NCBI RefSeq assembly: GCF_000003815.2 | Contig: NC_049992.1 | Location: 12,678,354 to 12,742,353 of the forward strand | Source: Branchiostoma floridae | Lineage: Eukaryota > Chordata > Leptocardii > Amphioxiformes > Branchiostomatidae | DNA length: 64,000 nt | Direction: 5' to 3' | Shown here: in pieces, positions 12,115-24,730 of the stretch | Layout: every line of letters starts with the position of its first letter | How positions within the stretch are numbered: the first letter of the stretch is position 1 | Notes under the pieces: model-generated | The model's input: only the letters and a program-made list of their open reading frames with translations | Database searches by the model: none | Told to the model about the DNA's origin: nothing | Position numbers and translations under genes: made by a program

Positions 12115-15100
12115 CTACCAGATGTACTGTAGCCACGGCTCCTTGTCGTTTTCGGGCACCACTTCCGTATCGCGAACTCTTTTTTTACCAACGCGGACGG
12201 ATATGGGCAGGCCGTACCCGCCGATGATGTTGTCGATTGGCAGCGCCATATTACGCCGTTTGTTCATGATTGGCAGGCCGTTTCCACCAAGGATGGAGTC
12301 GATCGGAGATGCTCGTTTGTATGACATGGGCAGGCCGCGCCCCCCGATGATTGCATCAATGGGAGCTGATGACCGCTCGGCCATCGCGGGTAGGCCCTTG
12401 TAGACGGAGCCGTTTGGAAGCAGCGCCCGCTTACCGCTGATTGGAAGTCCTATCCCGCCATAGATCGAATCTATCGGCGCTGCTCGTTTCCCCATCGTGG
12501 ACAGCAGCCCTCCGTAGATCGAATCTATCGGAGCAGCTCGCTCTCTTCTGCTGCTTGCGTCTTCCCCCTCGTCTTGGTGATCCTCTTGATCGGTCCCATC
12601 ACGTCTTCTGACCATGGGAAGACCGAAGCCCTGCATGATGTGGTCTATGGGCCTCCCTGCACGCTTACCGCTGAAGTGGTCCAGCCCTGTTCCGTGTAGA
12701 AGCGAATCTATTGGTAGGGCACCACGCTTGTCGTCGGCCTGGCTTTCGGAATCCTATGAGAAAAAGAAATACGGTTCTTAGTGGCAAATGTTGACACGTA
12801 TATGTGGCCATTGGCACACGAAATTTAGCCAAATTAGCCAATTAGACAAAGAGGCTCAGCGGGCGTCACTCCACCGTCGACGTCAGAGAAAGTCGTGTAA
12901 AGTGCCTTTCCCAGGGGCATAACATCTGGGGCATGGCGACTATCGAACCCGGGACCTCTAAATTCCTTGCCTAGCAATCTACCGGACCTACGAACAAGGC
13001 AGAGAAAAACACACACAATTATCATGATTTCATCTTAAGATCTAATATTAAAGCAATGGTTTGGGGTGTCTGTGACAATGAGTTCGCGCAAGGCCAGACG
13101 TGACTTCCTCGGCAAAAGCCACTAAACACGACTTCCCCGACTCGTGCCGGGTGTAAATGGGAGCTTGACTTTATTCTGGGAAGTAAAGGGCGGCCGAAGA
13201 AGAAGGCAATGGGATTTTCACCTTTTTTACCAAGACACACAGCATACGACTCAAATTACAAGACTACGCACTTAGTAATATCGTTCGAGACATTACCAGT
13301 TTAGTATCAGCAGTGAGAACACCGACAGTACATCATAACTGTCTGTAATATACTTGTAAAAGGGAGCGAAGATAAGTAATGTAAGATCAAGGGATGCAGC
13401 CGTTAAGAAACACGGGGATTCATCTTGAAGGTGGAGTGGAGAGATAGCGGTAGCGTATGGTTAACTGAAAGTTGAACAACTATAAATCTTACGGTTTTCA
13501 TTACTTTTTAGATGGTTGCAAAAAAATTAAACCTACACAGACAGAAGTGGATTTTCGTTAGCTGAATACCGCACTAATTTAGTTCGCCTTCACCAAAGGG
13601 TTTCTAAATTGCAATTGACGACATCTCAAAGTACAAAAAGGCACTAGATTGCTCCAATTACATTACACAATTGCCTTCATCATCTCTATAGCTAATCTTA
13701 CAAAAATAGCAAGAAAACGTGTTAGCCAATGTGCTCTACCTTCACAGAAGCGGGTGATTTTAGAGATAATGCGTTGGATATGATGTGGCAATCCTGAAAG
13801 CAATTTGTCTATATCTGAAGCCATTAACCTGTTCATCGAACTCGACGCAAAGCCTCAGTGCAACAGGATGTTGGTGGAGGGTACTTCATCAAACATCTCG
13901 GGTATACTGTTGGTGGCTTCTGTTAATAGTCTCAATTAGTTGTGGCGGCTTTACACCCGTGTGTGCTGTCACCGGATAACGTTTGTACGTGGAGTATTTC
14001 ATTGATCGCTAAATACTTTTAATTCATCTCATTACTAACTTTCGGCTATTTAGAAGTTCTGAGGATCTCTATGGAAAGACGAACATGATATAGGCTCTAA
14101 ACAACGTAAGACGTGAAACACAAACGTTTGCAATATTCTCTAGATCTAACTTTCCACTGACAAACCTTTGCACTGAACCAAATTCAATAGTTAAGCGTGT
14201 CTTAGAGTATGCAAAAGATTATTTTTTCTTGAATGTAACGTAAATATGATTTATAAATGCTTCACGTGTGCTTAAAGATATGATTTTGTGCGTAGTCAGT
14301 ATGGTAACGAAAGACAATTGAATAAGATGACAACCCATTATAAGATTTGGAAGATAGTCAAGCTCTGTGAATGTAAACCGTTTCTTCTTTTTATCAATCT
14401 TGAAAACCGGTGAAAATTGATACGTGTGTACGTCATACCTGGTATCAATGTGGCCCTTTGGAGACTTGTATGCGAAGTGCTTGAAAGGCTTGAAATGTAG
14501 ATCAATTTGCCAAGCCAAGTTTCAATTGCCGTTTCTACGTTGTCAGATGTAAGTAACTATGTCAAGCCGCCACTACAAGCTCTGGTGAAGTGTCAGGGGC
14601 TGGGCCTGGTCGGCGTTACACTAGCCAACGACCTTCGGACGGATTTTGCGATCGCTAGTGATATTGAGCTGTTACATTCAATTAGGAAGGGTTTACTGAT
14701 CTCTAAAAAACGCGTTGTACATGTGTCCCTTTTAAGCTCGCTGGTCGGGCGAGCTGCTTTCCTGCTGTTTGACGTCGTTTTTGGTGGTCTGAATTGGGAC
14801 CTGATGGACGCCAGGAGCCCACATCGGTGATGGAGCACCTTTTATCGTTGTTTCAAATACCTACAAATTATTAGATCATTAATATTGCCGGCTCTTTTCA
14901 CAGACATGATACGTAATGCACTAGCCAAGCGTGTTTCAAGCACCTTTTATCGCTATTTCAAACACATTTCTTCATTTCAGACTTTCAGAGACATCATACG
15001 CGTACGTAACGCACCACTCAAGGTTGCTCTGGACTCCTTTTAATGCTATTTCAGACACTTTCAAACCATCTAATCATGAAACTATTACCGGCTTTTCACA

Positions 15101-18100
15101 TATGTTATATGCTGCCCAAATATGTTCTATAAAAACTTTCATCGTTATATCAAACAATTCTAAACCGAGTCAAGTTAATAAACATTACTAATACAGCAAA
15201 ATATGCCACATGCATCAAAAGTTATGTCTATAATCAAAGAATATTAAAGGTAAGGTGGTTTGATCAATGAAATGTTATCTTACGCAGAAAAGGACGATAA
15301 TGAAAATCAATGAAAGGAACTTAACCAGGACTTATTTGTTTTGCAAGTATTTATGTACTGCAATATGAGGTTCCTTTTTCAAAAGAATAGAAGCAAACTA
15401 ATAACTGTATTCTACCGCATTTTTTACCGTGATGTGTAAATGTAAAGCAAGATGTGATGCTTGGAAATACACCAGTATTGCTTACCTAGTACCTGGCAGA
15501 AGCTGGTGAAAGGGCTTTCTTCAAAGCGCGGTACAGGCTCATTTAATCAATAGCTAATAACGCCGTAAATTGAACCGTTAACGGCTGACTAACAACTTCG
15601 TGATCTAGCTTTTTTCTTTACACAGTCTAAAAGTCTCTGGTGACGGTTGAAAAATGTTTTGGGCAAAGCATAATTGACTCAGTCTGTTTTATCCGGTTGA
15701 TTCTGGACGATAACTGTCATTGTCGGACAACATTTTCATGGGCTTAAAGTGAGAACGGCAAACTGGATGGTAATGACTCCTTGTCGAGCAATTTGAGAAA
15801 GCTTCCTTGTCCATCACGTGTGTTGCCTTGGTGATCAATGATCTGGTACCATTACTGGAACCACCGAGCCGTTCTGACAGACGCTGCTGAACGGAGGCTC
15901 CCTCCCTCATTTGCTTGATCCTTCTCGGCGCCTTGTAAACGTATCCGGTGTTAAAGAGATTGTGCATGGACCAGGAAGCCTTGGTGAGGGCATGGATCAA
16001 ATTATTAATCACAAGCACAGGCATAGCTGTGAATTATCTCGTTCGCGTGAACATTGTATGGGGTAATTTTCCGCTAATCAAAGTCTTATCAATTTAACTT
16101 TCACTATAAATTGAACGTCTTCTATCCAGAAATGAAGTTTTTACTCAGATCATACACAAATATGAGCAAGAACGTATTTTTCATCCAGAAATCCACGCAC
16201 CAAATGTTTCGCCAACTCAATGCACATTTGAACATGGCTGAATGGAACCGTCGCTGACAACTTGAAAAATCTCTCTGATATAATTGAAATTAATGGAAAA
16301 ATTCTTTAGCTAGCCAAATGAATATTTCATTATTGCCGCCATAATTTTCCGCTAATCAACGTCTAATCAATTGTATTTTCTATTCCTATTGATGAATGTT
16401 TCTATTCAGAAATAGATTTTGATTGTTTTTCTCCTCTACAAAACACTCAAACCTTACACAAACACAAACGAGAACACTTTATTTCGAAACCAACACACAG
16501 ATCTGGTGAGATCACGTGGCGCAGCGACAGCGTGTTTGTCTCGGGATCGAGAGATCTCGTGTTCAAATCCTACCACTGCCGATCTTGTGCGCTTGGGAAA
16601 GGTATATCATGATCAGGTGAAAAAAGAGTACATAGCTTCAGCTAGGGCCGTCTCTCGGATAGGACGTTTAAATGGAGTCCCTATGTCTGGGGAGAGCCAC
16701 ACCCTGGGCACGTAAAAGAACCCGCCGCACTCATCGAAAAGATTAGGCATGGGGACCTTCCCGGTGTAAGTGGATCAAACCATTCCGGCTAATTGGGGTT
16801 GGGAATTTCCCGAGCAGCCTCGTAACCCTTGCTTCGCCTATTGAGACAGTTAGTCGAACTTGCTGAAGCTCGACGTTTCTGACTTTAAGGGAGAATAGGT
16901 GCTACCACAGTGAGGGTAGTTCTGTGCATATAGAAGTGGTCGATTGCCTTGCACTGAGGAAACTCGTTAAAAAATATCTATCATATATAGATCACCACCA
17001 AGCTCCGAACATATCCTAACATAGCTGAATTGAATTTGAATTGACACCTTATATACGTAATTGTAGTGACCGGAAAATGTCATTAAGTAAATCAATTGGT
17101 AAAAGATGACCTGATTATTCTTTTTTCTCAATTAGCTTAATACATCCATAACGTTTGAAGCATCCAAACCACGTAATAAATGACCAGGCTGTCCCACTTT
17201 AGCCAACTGAATATTTCATTAATGTCACAGCCTCTAATTGCTTAAGCCTGTAGTTTGTACCCATCATAGTTTCTATGCAATTACCCTCCAATAAAGCAGC
17301 ATGACTTAACTTCATAAAACAGAATACAAAATAGCCATGTATGTTTAATATTCATTGACTATAGAAAAACACCTGCATGATAAAGAACAAGAAGAAAACC
17401 GCTGCCCACATACAAATCTGTTGTTTACATCCTCGGGTCTGGTTTGCAATGCGAACGCGATCTGTTCCGGATCCCTTCCTTTTGATTACTTTTCATGCGG
17501 TAGGGCTCGGGTTCGATTCCACTATGGAGGCATACAGAAATCTTTGAAATGGAAAATAGTATGGGCGTTTAATACTGTGTATAAGCCCCCTGCTGTACAT
17601 GTATTATCTATGCTTGTACTTCTGGGGGTTCGACGGACTAAGAAACAGTTGCCGTCCTATACGCCGTAAGGTGTGGGAATAACAGCACATATCTTTCAGA
17701 TACGTTTTGTCAAAATAATTGCCCCCGTTATGATATTTTGTTTCGTGTGAAATTCCTTCTCGTTCGTTTGAACCACAGTCCAAATCGATTCAACATAGCT
17801 ACAGAAATCTAACGATCTACTTTTTCTTTGATTTTAAGGCCATCCATCGAAACTAGAGAGACAATTACTGGAACTATTGTATAATACATGAACTGGAAAA
17901 AGGGTAAACTCTACCTGGCTACGTATTCAATCAACTTCACAGTTTATCGTAAATTCCATATGCACGTACACATCATAACATCAATGGGAGCGTTTTAAGT
18001 ACATAGAATTTGCTGTCTAGTTAATCGAAATTTGCGCATAGATTCACTGTCTTTTGAAGTTATGGCAATCCATCAAAGTGAGGTAGAAAATTCCTGGAAC

Positions 18101-18854
18101 TATTGTATAATACATGAACTAAATGTAGGGAAAGCACTAACTTTTCACTTGACTTGTTTATCGTAAACTTTATTTCTGATAGCGGCTTAGACCATGTTAC
18201 AATAACGTACACGTTCCCAACTATAACATCTAAGGGAGTTTTTCAAGGCAATGTTGTCAAGTTAACACGACGGTAGGTATTATGATCTAGAAAAAAATAA
18301 AAGAATCTAAAAGGCTATGTGATCTTTTCTCAGATGTTGAAAGAAGAACAGAAGTACGCTGGAACTACAGGCCTTCGACTCACGCCTGAATTAAAAGCAC
18401 CTCGTTGATTAGGCCCAGCGGAACTCATGATCAGTGATTCTAGCGGTGCGTAGAATTGACCATTACATTAACTACCTTAGCTTGGCACCTTATATAGTTC
18501 TTCCTGTGCCTTTGAGGCACATCAGGCCTTTCTAGTCCAACTGTTTTCAATTGATGTTGTGCTTATCTCTTTGCTCTGTACCACCTTCAAGGTCCAAGGT
18601 TCTAGATTTCATCTCCATGTCAGTCTTGGCCTTCCTCTCTTCTTCTTCCACCGAGTGGCTTCCACGCCATGTCGATTTATGGTGAAAAAAGTGCCCAAAC
18701 TACGTACCGTTATAGAGAAACAACGAAGACTGCTTACCTGTCGGTTCGAAGCATTCTCTCCCATACGGTTGTCGTCTTTTGCCGAGGATGCCGCGACTGT
18801 ACACACGGCAAGGCCGAGAACAGCAAGCATCAGGGACCGCGCTAGCATCTTCAT
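12115..18854 (-). CDS. Multi-copy neuropeptide precursor, pedal peptide/orcokinin-like
   Basis: Secreted prepropeptide of 251 residues in two phase-0 exons: 18854-18738 (residues 1-39, donor CAG/gtaagc) and 12753-12115 (residues 40-251, acceptor tttttctcatag), with a 5,984-bp intron. The start is the first ATG; residues 1 to about 24 (MKMLARSLMLAVLGLAVCTV…) form a signal peptide. Exon 2 carries eight repeats cut at KR, RRR, RRER, KRR or KKR: 50-68, 71-87, 112-127, 130-146, 149-165, 167-184, 187-203 and 207-228. The core is [A/L/S]PIDSIxGGxGLPIS. Units 1, 3, 4 and 8 end in Gly before the basic site, so they should be amidated; the others should not. Unit 5 (ALLPNGSVYKGLPAMAE) has lost the PID core and is followed by a single Arg. 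Residues 91-107 are an acidic spacer. PIDSIYGG resembles the start of molluscan pedal peptide (PLDSVYGT). The precursor class is certain; the family is inference. Confidence 0.9.
12187..12723 (-). repeat. Eight intragenic peptide-coding repeats
   Basis: Tandem, diverged units of about 50-60 nt in exon 2, each coding one predicted peptide plus its cleavage site. Units 3 and 4 (AAPIDSIYGG…) share the longest identical stretch and are probably the most recent duplicates. The acidic spacer lies between units 2 and 3. Confidence 0.9.
12830..13015 (-). mobile_element. SINE fragment, tRNA-derived head plus start of core
   Basis: Read on the minus strand, a tRNA-like head with a B-box-like GGGTTCGATAGTC is followed by CCCTGGGAAAGGCACTTTACACGACTTTC. 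The latter matches the core that follows the head in the copies at 16506 and 40261. It lies just inside the neuropeptide intron. Confidence 0.7.
13016..15680. other. Neuropeptide-gene intron, no further feature recognised
   Basis: AT-rich intronic sequence. A 107-codon open frame on the plus strand (14507-14830) shows no motif or splice context that I can support. Confidence 0.6.
15689..16026 (-). pseudogene. Candidate terminal exon or exon relic, unidentified
   Basis: A 111-residue open frame on the minus strand (from MPVLVINNLIHALTKASW to DNDSYRPESTG, then stop) inside the neuropeptide intron. An acceptor-like aattcacag lies directly before it, ending at 16027. GC content rises inside the frame and falls sharply outside. 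The N-terminal third is hydrophobic and is followed by YKAPRRIKQ, a basic stretch of the kind that follows the last helix of GPCRs, but there is no NPxxY motif. I do not recognise it and found no upstream partner exon. It could be the last exon of a nested gene, a decayed GPCR exon, or chance. Confidence 0.3.
16506..16965 (+). mobile_element. tRNA-derived SINE, nearly full length
   Basis: An A-box-like TGGCGCAGCGACAG and a B-box-like GTGTTCAAATCC form a tRNA-like head. The shared core follows: GATCTTGTGC, CTTGGGAAAGG, TAGGGCCGTCTCTCGGATAGGACG, GGGGAGAGCCACACCCTGGGCACG and AAAGAACCC. It then runs through CCCGAGCAGCCTCGTAACCC to about 16965. It is homologous along its length to 40261-40773. Confidence 0.85.
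16966..18730. other. Neuropeptide-gene intron, 5' part
   Basis: AT-rich. A segment near 17840-17900 and another near 18060-18120 share phrases such as GGAACTATTGTATAATACATGAACT, so a local duplication exists. A lone B-box-like GGTTCGATTCC occurs near 17511 without a clear A box. Confidence 0.5.
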
Positions 18855-18916
18855 CGTGACTCGCTGCTGCACCGCACTCACAACTGGTGAAATCCTGAAC
18901 TGACGAGCTCGTGCAG

Positions 18917-18932
18917 GGCTTGGTATATCACA
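18917..18932 (-). promoter_or_regulatory. Possible TATA-like element of the neuropeptide gene
   Basis: On the minus strand TGATATACCA lies about 70 nt upstream of the start codon. That would leave a short 5' leader of about 35-45 nt. It is a weak match to a TATA box, judged only on position. Confidence 0.25.
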
Positions 18933-21900
18933 TCACCTGATGAATTTGAATATTTGTAGAATCCGGTCGAAGGAGTGTTTCATGTGCGTACGCTCGTGTG
19001 GGTGGGATCTGCTTACTGTAGGGACATGCGGATGGTTCAGTAATTAGGCGCTAAAAACAGGGGAAGGAGGGGGGTCTCAAGGGTGCTCAGAAATGACTTG
19101 CTTACAGTAATGGGTCGAAATTAGGTACATGTGCTCATGTTGTCCTTAACATGCACACTGCTAGGACGTGTGAAGCGTGGGTATCCATGTGATTACTGGT
19201 TTAAAGGTTTGACTTAGACCCACTCCAAAGTAGTCTAGGGGTCCAAAAGAAGAAATCTTTTCGTGTTAACTTTAGATTTTTCATTCCACGGCTTTTCATT
19301 TCTTACAGCTTGCATACAAGCTATTGAATACTACGAGTGGGGATTGAACCCAAAACCTTTGGTTCAGGTGGCCATGGTTCCAGCCCATCCAGGAAATTGT
19401 TAAATGTTGACGAATTATCGCCAATTCGTATGAGCATAAATCCAATCCGAATCTGTAGGCTGGAACGGAAGGGTCATTTTCACATAATGTGTCATTAGTA
19501 ATGCAGATGCGCTTCGATTGATCATCAAATTGGCCTAAATTTACCTACATTTCATGACTTTCGTCAGTGGTAAATTGATTTCCCTTCGCTATTTTTGATC
19601 GATAACGAATTTAGCTTGGACGTGTTGCCCAAAACGTTTGTCCATATCCAATGTTTACTTCCTTTTTTTGAACGGCGTCGGCCTATAGGTAGTAAGAACG
19701 AAACCCGTTACGACATAGTTGGTTCGTCGTTCATGTATATACAGCTGTTGTTTATGAATCCATAATTACAAGAGGATCACATAAGATGACAAATTTCCCA
19801 ACATAGTAAGGAGATGATACGTGTACACCATAGAGTGTTATCATATCACAGACTAATATACTTCAATTATCGATCACAGCTGAAGATGGACCCAAGGGAG
19901 TCATCAACTGCTTGGCTAATGATCATCAAGACCTCGTCGCATGTCCATTCATCCCTGAGAAGGATCCTTTGACTCGACGCCTTAATGACTTTATGTAATG
20001 TTAACTCAGAGACAGTGGATTATATACCTCCAATCAAGGGAATCTCCATTTTTTAGTTATATATGGTACACGTCATAGTATCAAATTGTCGACAGCATTT
20101 ACGCAAGATTGGCTTATGATATTTGACACGTCACTGAATGTCTATTTAGCCATATAAGGGTTCCCAAGGTACTTCTTATGCTTATGACGTCACCTCACGT
20201 TTGCTGAGAGAGACAACTGACCAATTTACATCTAACCGGAGATCGCTTTATTCACGTCATATCAACTCAATTTACAGTACTTAACGTGAACGTGATACTT
20301 TATGCGAAATTACCACAAGTTTGACAATCGTATTTTGACGCTCTAAATGTGTCTTGATAATAGGATGTATACTAGCATATTTCATAATCGATTATAAAAT
20401 AGTCTTACGTGATGTAATGGTCAAATTCGATGGATAAACAACAACAGATAAAGATACTACAACAGTGTTGACTTAAGTACATGTATGGTATACCAGTGTC
20501 ACATGGTAGCGCCTGTGTACAGTATAACGATATTAGCTTTGGACCCAAACATTTACTTTTACACTTACTATTGATGAAAGTGGAGGGGAGCGAGAGGCCA
20601 GTCCATGGACTAGACACTTATGTAGGCATTGATGAAACATTTACTGTTCTGGAAAAGTATCTCAAATGCAACGAGCGTGTCCCTAACTTATCTTTAAAAA
20701 AACCCAAGGTAATCAAAACTGAAAAGAGCGAAGAAGCGATTTCTACGGTAATTGCCAATTATTCATCTTGAAACTGCTTCTTAAAAGGGCGTTTGGGGCT
20801 GATCAACAGTCTAGCACGAGCCGGGAAATTGACTTTCCGCGATACAATTCATATTAGAACTCTCAAGTGTCAATTACGTGCTCCTTGTTTTTAGATTACT
20901 CCTGGTTGCAATCTTTCAAATGCCAACGTTAAATAGACAAGAAGCAGGAGCACACTCTTGGCGTAATGAAGAAATCGTGCTATCAGCACGAATTGCTTTT
21001 CACCACTTGACAACTTAATTGATTGTGTTTCTCGACACATCGTACATCCGTACTAGTGCAAACTGTTTACGCCATTGCATGTTGTATGGTTCCAAGAATA
21101 TGTCATGTTTCATTAATGTTTGGCACAACTAGACGCCTTAGAATTCTAAGAAATTAATGTTTGAGTCATACGAAAATAAAGATATTAATAATTACAATTC
21201 ACGCCAAGAGATGTAACATTCACAATTCGGTGACATTTATATTTTCCACAAGCGCAATTGACGTTGATTTCAGTTGTAATGCATGTAAATTTGTATATTG
21301 TAATGACTTTCTTGATTGATACATCTTCCATGGTTGCGAGTTGAACGACCGGATTTAACCTCTCTTAAAAGAAAAAAAGTCCTCCGCTTTGTCTGATCTT
21401 TAAGCAGATCTTGCTGTGGAAGAATCGTTAGAAAGGTAAAGGCAGTGTTCAACCACTAGTTGGCCAAATGGATACTGTTTCGACCCATGTGTACTGTCTT
21501 GAGAACGGAAGATCTCCTTGCAATTGGAGATAACTCTCTCTTGACAGCATGAATCTTTGCCTTAGGGCGTACGTAATTATATTCTATCAACTATATAACA
21601 TAGTCCCAATATTCTTCAACACAAAATATGGACCAAGTAAACCCATGCAATAATTAGTGAAATTGCAGGATGTGCATTGCTACCGTAGTCTAAGTAATTT
21701 TGAGATGATTAAGTACTCATTATTTTTACACTAATTTAAGATTGACTACATCAGGCTAACGCTTAATATTAACAGCTAGATAGAAGGATCACATCATCGA
21801 GAAAGACTTGCCAGCTTGTTGATTGAGACGAATATTACATTTCTGCTGTAGTCCTACTAGCCCATTCATGTTGCTGAGAATTCAAATATTTTATGCCGAA

Positions 21901-24339
21901 AAGCAGTTACTCAGTCAACCGGGTATGATTTTGGTAAAAGGTTTCAAGTAGCATCCACTTCCTTTCGTCAGTGACACCGTGTAACTGCTATTTGGCGTAT
22001 GTTGTTGCCTGGATGTCAAACTTCATCGACGACTCAGAAAATTTTCTTGACTCTACTTCCATTTAGGTTAGATGAAGGGAATAGTAACCCACAGAGAGAG
22101 AGATTTCCCGGTTTAATGGTCCAAAAACATAATTGCAGCTTTATCAAATCGACTGTGTTGCCTCTAAACTTTGCTACAATTCCGTGAGGTCTTAAAGTAA
22201 TTACACATTTGTAGTCTTAGAGACGCAAACTGTACTGTCTTGTGCAATAATGCGAAGAAAAACAGTATGGAGGAAGCAGATAAGAAAATATCTTGCTTAC
22301 TTAAGGTTTATTGTTTTCAACATCTGCATTAATCATTCATAATTTGCATACAGTTTTTAATGAGTATCAAATCACAATTCTGCATTGCACAAGGAGAGAG
22401 AACTTAATATCTGCTCACAAAATGTGCTGCTTGGTTCCTTGCCATGAAGGCGTTTTGAAAGATAATCAACTGACTGCTCCTATTTTAGTATCTAACCTTA
22501 ATCTCACTATTCACTTAGTAATGTACATTAAAAAGGCAGTCACGAGAAGCTAATTGATTTATTTTACGATGTTTGTAACTACGGTACATATTTATGTCCT
22601 TGTCGATATCCTTATTACAGCGTTGTCTCATCCATTATCTCCTTAGCAATGCGTTGAAGGTTTAAGTGTTGTCGCGTTCACTGCCACGTGTACGGAGGCA
22701 ACTCAAGGACCCATCATGTGCTACAGGTAAAAGCAAGACGGTGCGGTTAAGGGAACTCCTAGCTGGTGAAAAACACCAAGTAAATGTCTGCCTGTCTATT
22801 TTAGGAAAACTCACCAAATTTGGTGGCTCTAGCATAAGCCGTTCTGGCGTTATACGACATTAAAGCTGGCACAGGCCTCAAAAGCCCCCCCCCCCCGTCT
22901 GAATAGGGTTAAGATACGCAAACCCTGTCAGAATCTTGGGTTTGCATTTGACAGACAGGTCTTGCCCCTGAAAAACAACGTCAAGTGCACAAAATAGTAA
23001 AGTAAGAGAAGCGTTACATACATTTGATGAATAGGCATTTACGTTTTTTTAATGAGTAGCCATTTCTTTACAAACTACCAGAGCAAGCATATCAGGCGTG
23101 TGCAGCGAGAGGGTCACACAGCAAGGAATATACGGAGTATTTGCTAAAATTCGTGATGAGTTTAAGTATGGATTAGTTGCAGTACATGCTAACATTGTTG
23201 GGATGGTTGTCTAACTCTTCTGAAAGCTGGCCGTTTCCGAATGATTTTCTTTCTTCCCTTTTCAGGCTTTGTAAAAAGCTTCCTACAATCAGTCTAATGC
23301 ACTTCCTTAATCTTGTTCCACAGTACGTAATAAACTTATCGACCTTACAGTCATGACACCAGATGAAAAGAAAATGCACGTCGCACTTTGCAAAATATAG
23401 TTCTAAGAGTGACCATGGAAGATTTGAAAGGGCAGGCCTTTTAGAAAAACGCCGTGCTGGAACACGATTGCGCATACGTAGACGGACCAAGTGGGCAGTG
23501 CAGCTTTCATGGAAGAACGGTTCACCTCAGTAATGTCAGTCTAAACGGTTTCAATGGTAGTGTACGTATGGCAATGGCAAGATTGGCCATTTTTCTCAAA
23601 ACTCAATGTTCCATGTCGGCTGCCGGTTGCCACACATTAAACAGCAATGACGACGCATGGACATAAACTAATCTTAAAGCTACATTCTCTGTGAAAGTGA
23701 ACAAAAAGAACAATGAATGATGTGCAAGTTTACTCTAACATAATTTCATGAACGGCATTAGTCGAAACAACCGATGAGCATTTTTCATATAGTCTATAAC
23801 ACAATATAGTTGATAAATAACTCCACTAACATTTTTTTTTGATACATGATGGCACATGTGGCATCGATATTTCTTGCAGGTTTATCAATTTAGGAAAACG
23901 TACTGTTTAATCTAATTGGCTTCTTTGAAATTCTATCAGTACTGGCAGTTAACTAGTTATACCGTTAGAATTGTCTATAATTGGCAAATCAGAGAAATAG
24001 AAAATATACACTTTAGTTTTCGCATATAACGACCCAATCTATCGGCTTGTCAAAGTTGTCCAATGACAGTTGCAATTGCTGAGGACTTAGTTAATGGCAA
24101 ACGATGGGGTTTGACTTCCGGGAGTAAGACGTCAGAAATACATGGCGTATCAAAGCTCTCGTAATATGACGCATTACTGGCGCATATGGCTGTGGTACGT
24201 ACGTTATATTAATTGCTTCACGTCGGATCAAAATTATTTTACTAAAAGTGTTTCCTTGAGTCCTTACCACAATCTTCTGCTGTGCATCACTGTCACTAGT
24301 TAAGGTATAAGCATTTGCGATTAGATTGTTGAGTATTCG
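18933..24339. other. Intergenic, no gene seen
   Basis: A long AT-rich spacer with only scattered short open frames lacking motifs. A tRNA-like minus-strand trace (GGTTTTGGGTTCAATCCCC near 19337-19355) may be an old SINE head. A poly-C run lies near 22887-22896. Confidence 0.55.
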
Positions 24340-24495
24340 TAATCTCCAAGCAGATGCTACTGTAGCATAAAATAGTATCAAAAGCTGGGAAAGGACTGTA
24401 GCCGGCCTAGGAGTGTGCATTCTGTAGCCAATGCGCACTCTTAGGCGGGCTGCACTCCTATATCTTATGCTACCGTATGATCTGCTTGGAGATTA
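24340..24495. mobile_element. MITE, about 156 bp, CCAAGCAG family
   Basis: Terminal inverted repeats TAATCTCCAAGCAGATGCTAC at the left and a matching GATCTGCTTGGAGATTA at the right. Internal arms carry AGTATCAAAAGCTGG and GTAGCCGGCC, as in the copy at 7926-8086. Confidence 0.85.
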
Positions 24496-24539
24496 GATTA
24501 TTCATAGATTCTATAACGATACGCAATCACATTCGTACG

Positions 24540-24730
24540 CCGTCGTGCGATTTCTGATGTCGTGGGTTTTTCAGCTTGTCTGATATTCGGATCATCATAT
24601 TCCGCAACAGGACAACTGAATCTTGCACGACACGCGCACGACTATACCAAGAATGCCATCACTGTGCGCGATCGTGCGATGATCGTACGACGAACGAAAC
24701 GGGCCATGTCGTGAAATAACTGTCGCACAT
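24540..24730. repeat. GTCGTGCGA-rich low-copy repeat
   Basis: Dense CGTGCGA, CGTACGAC and GCGCACGAC words in both orientations, unlike the AT-rich flanks. Probably a decayed inverted-repeat element; ends could not be fixed. Confidence 0.4.

Noticed and set aside
12122-12403. 93-codon frame antisense to the neuropeptide exon
   Set aside because: Shadow. The minus strand has signal peptide, repeats and cleavage sites.
14507-14830. 107-codon frame on the plus strand in the neuropeptide intron
   Set aside because: No motif, no flanking splice sites and no partner exon.
23173-23490. 105-codon minus-strand frame with Cys and basic residues
   Set aside because: Looks superficially like a receptor tail, but has no supporting motif or neighbouring exon.
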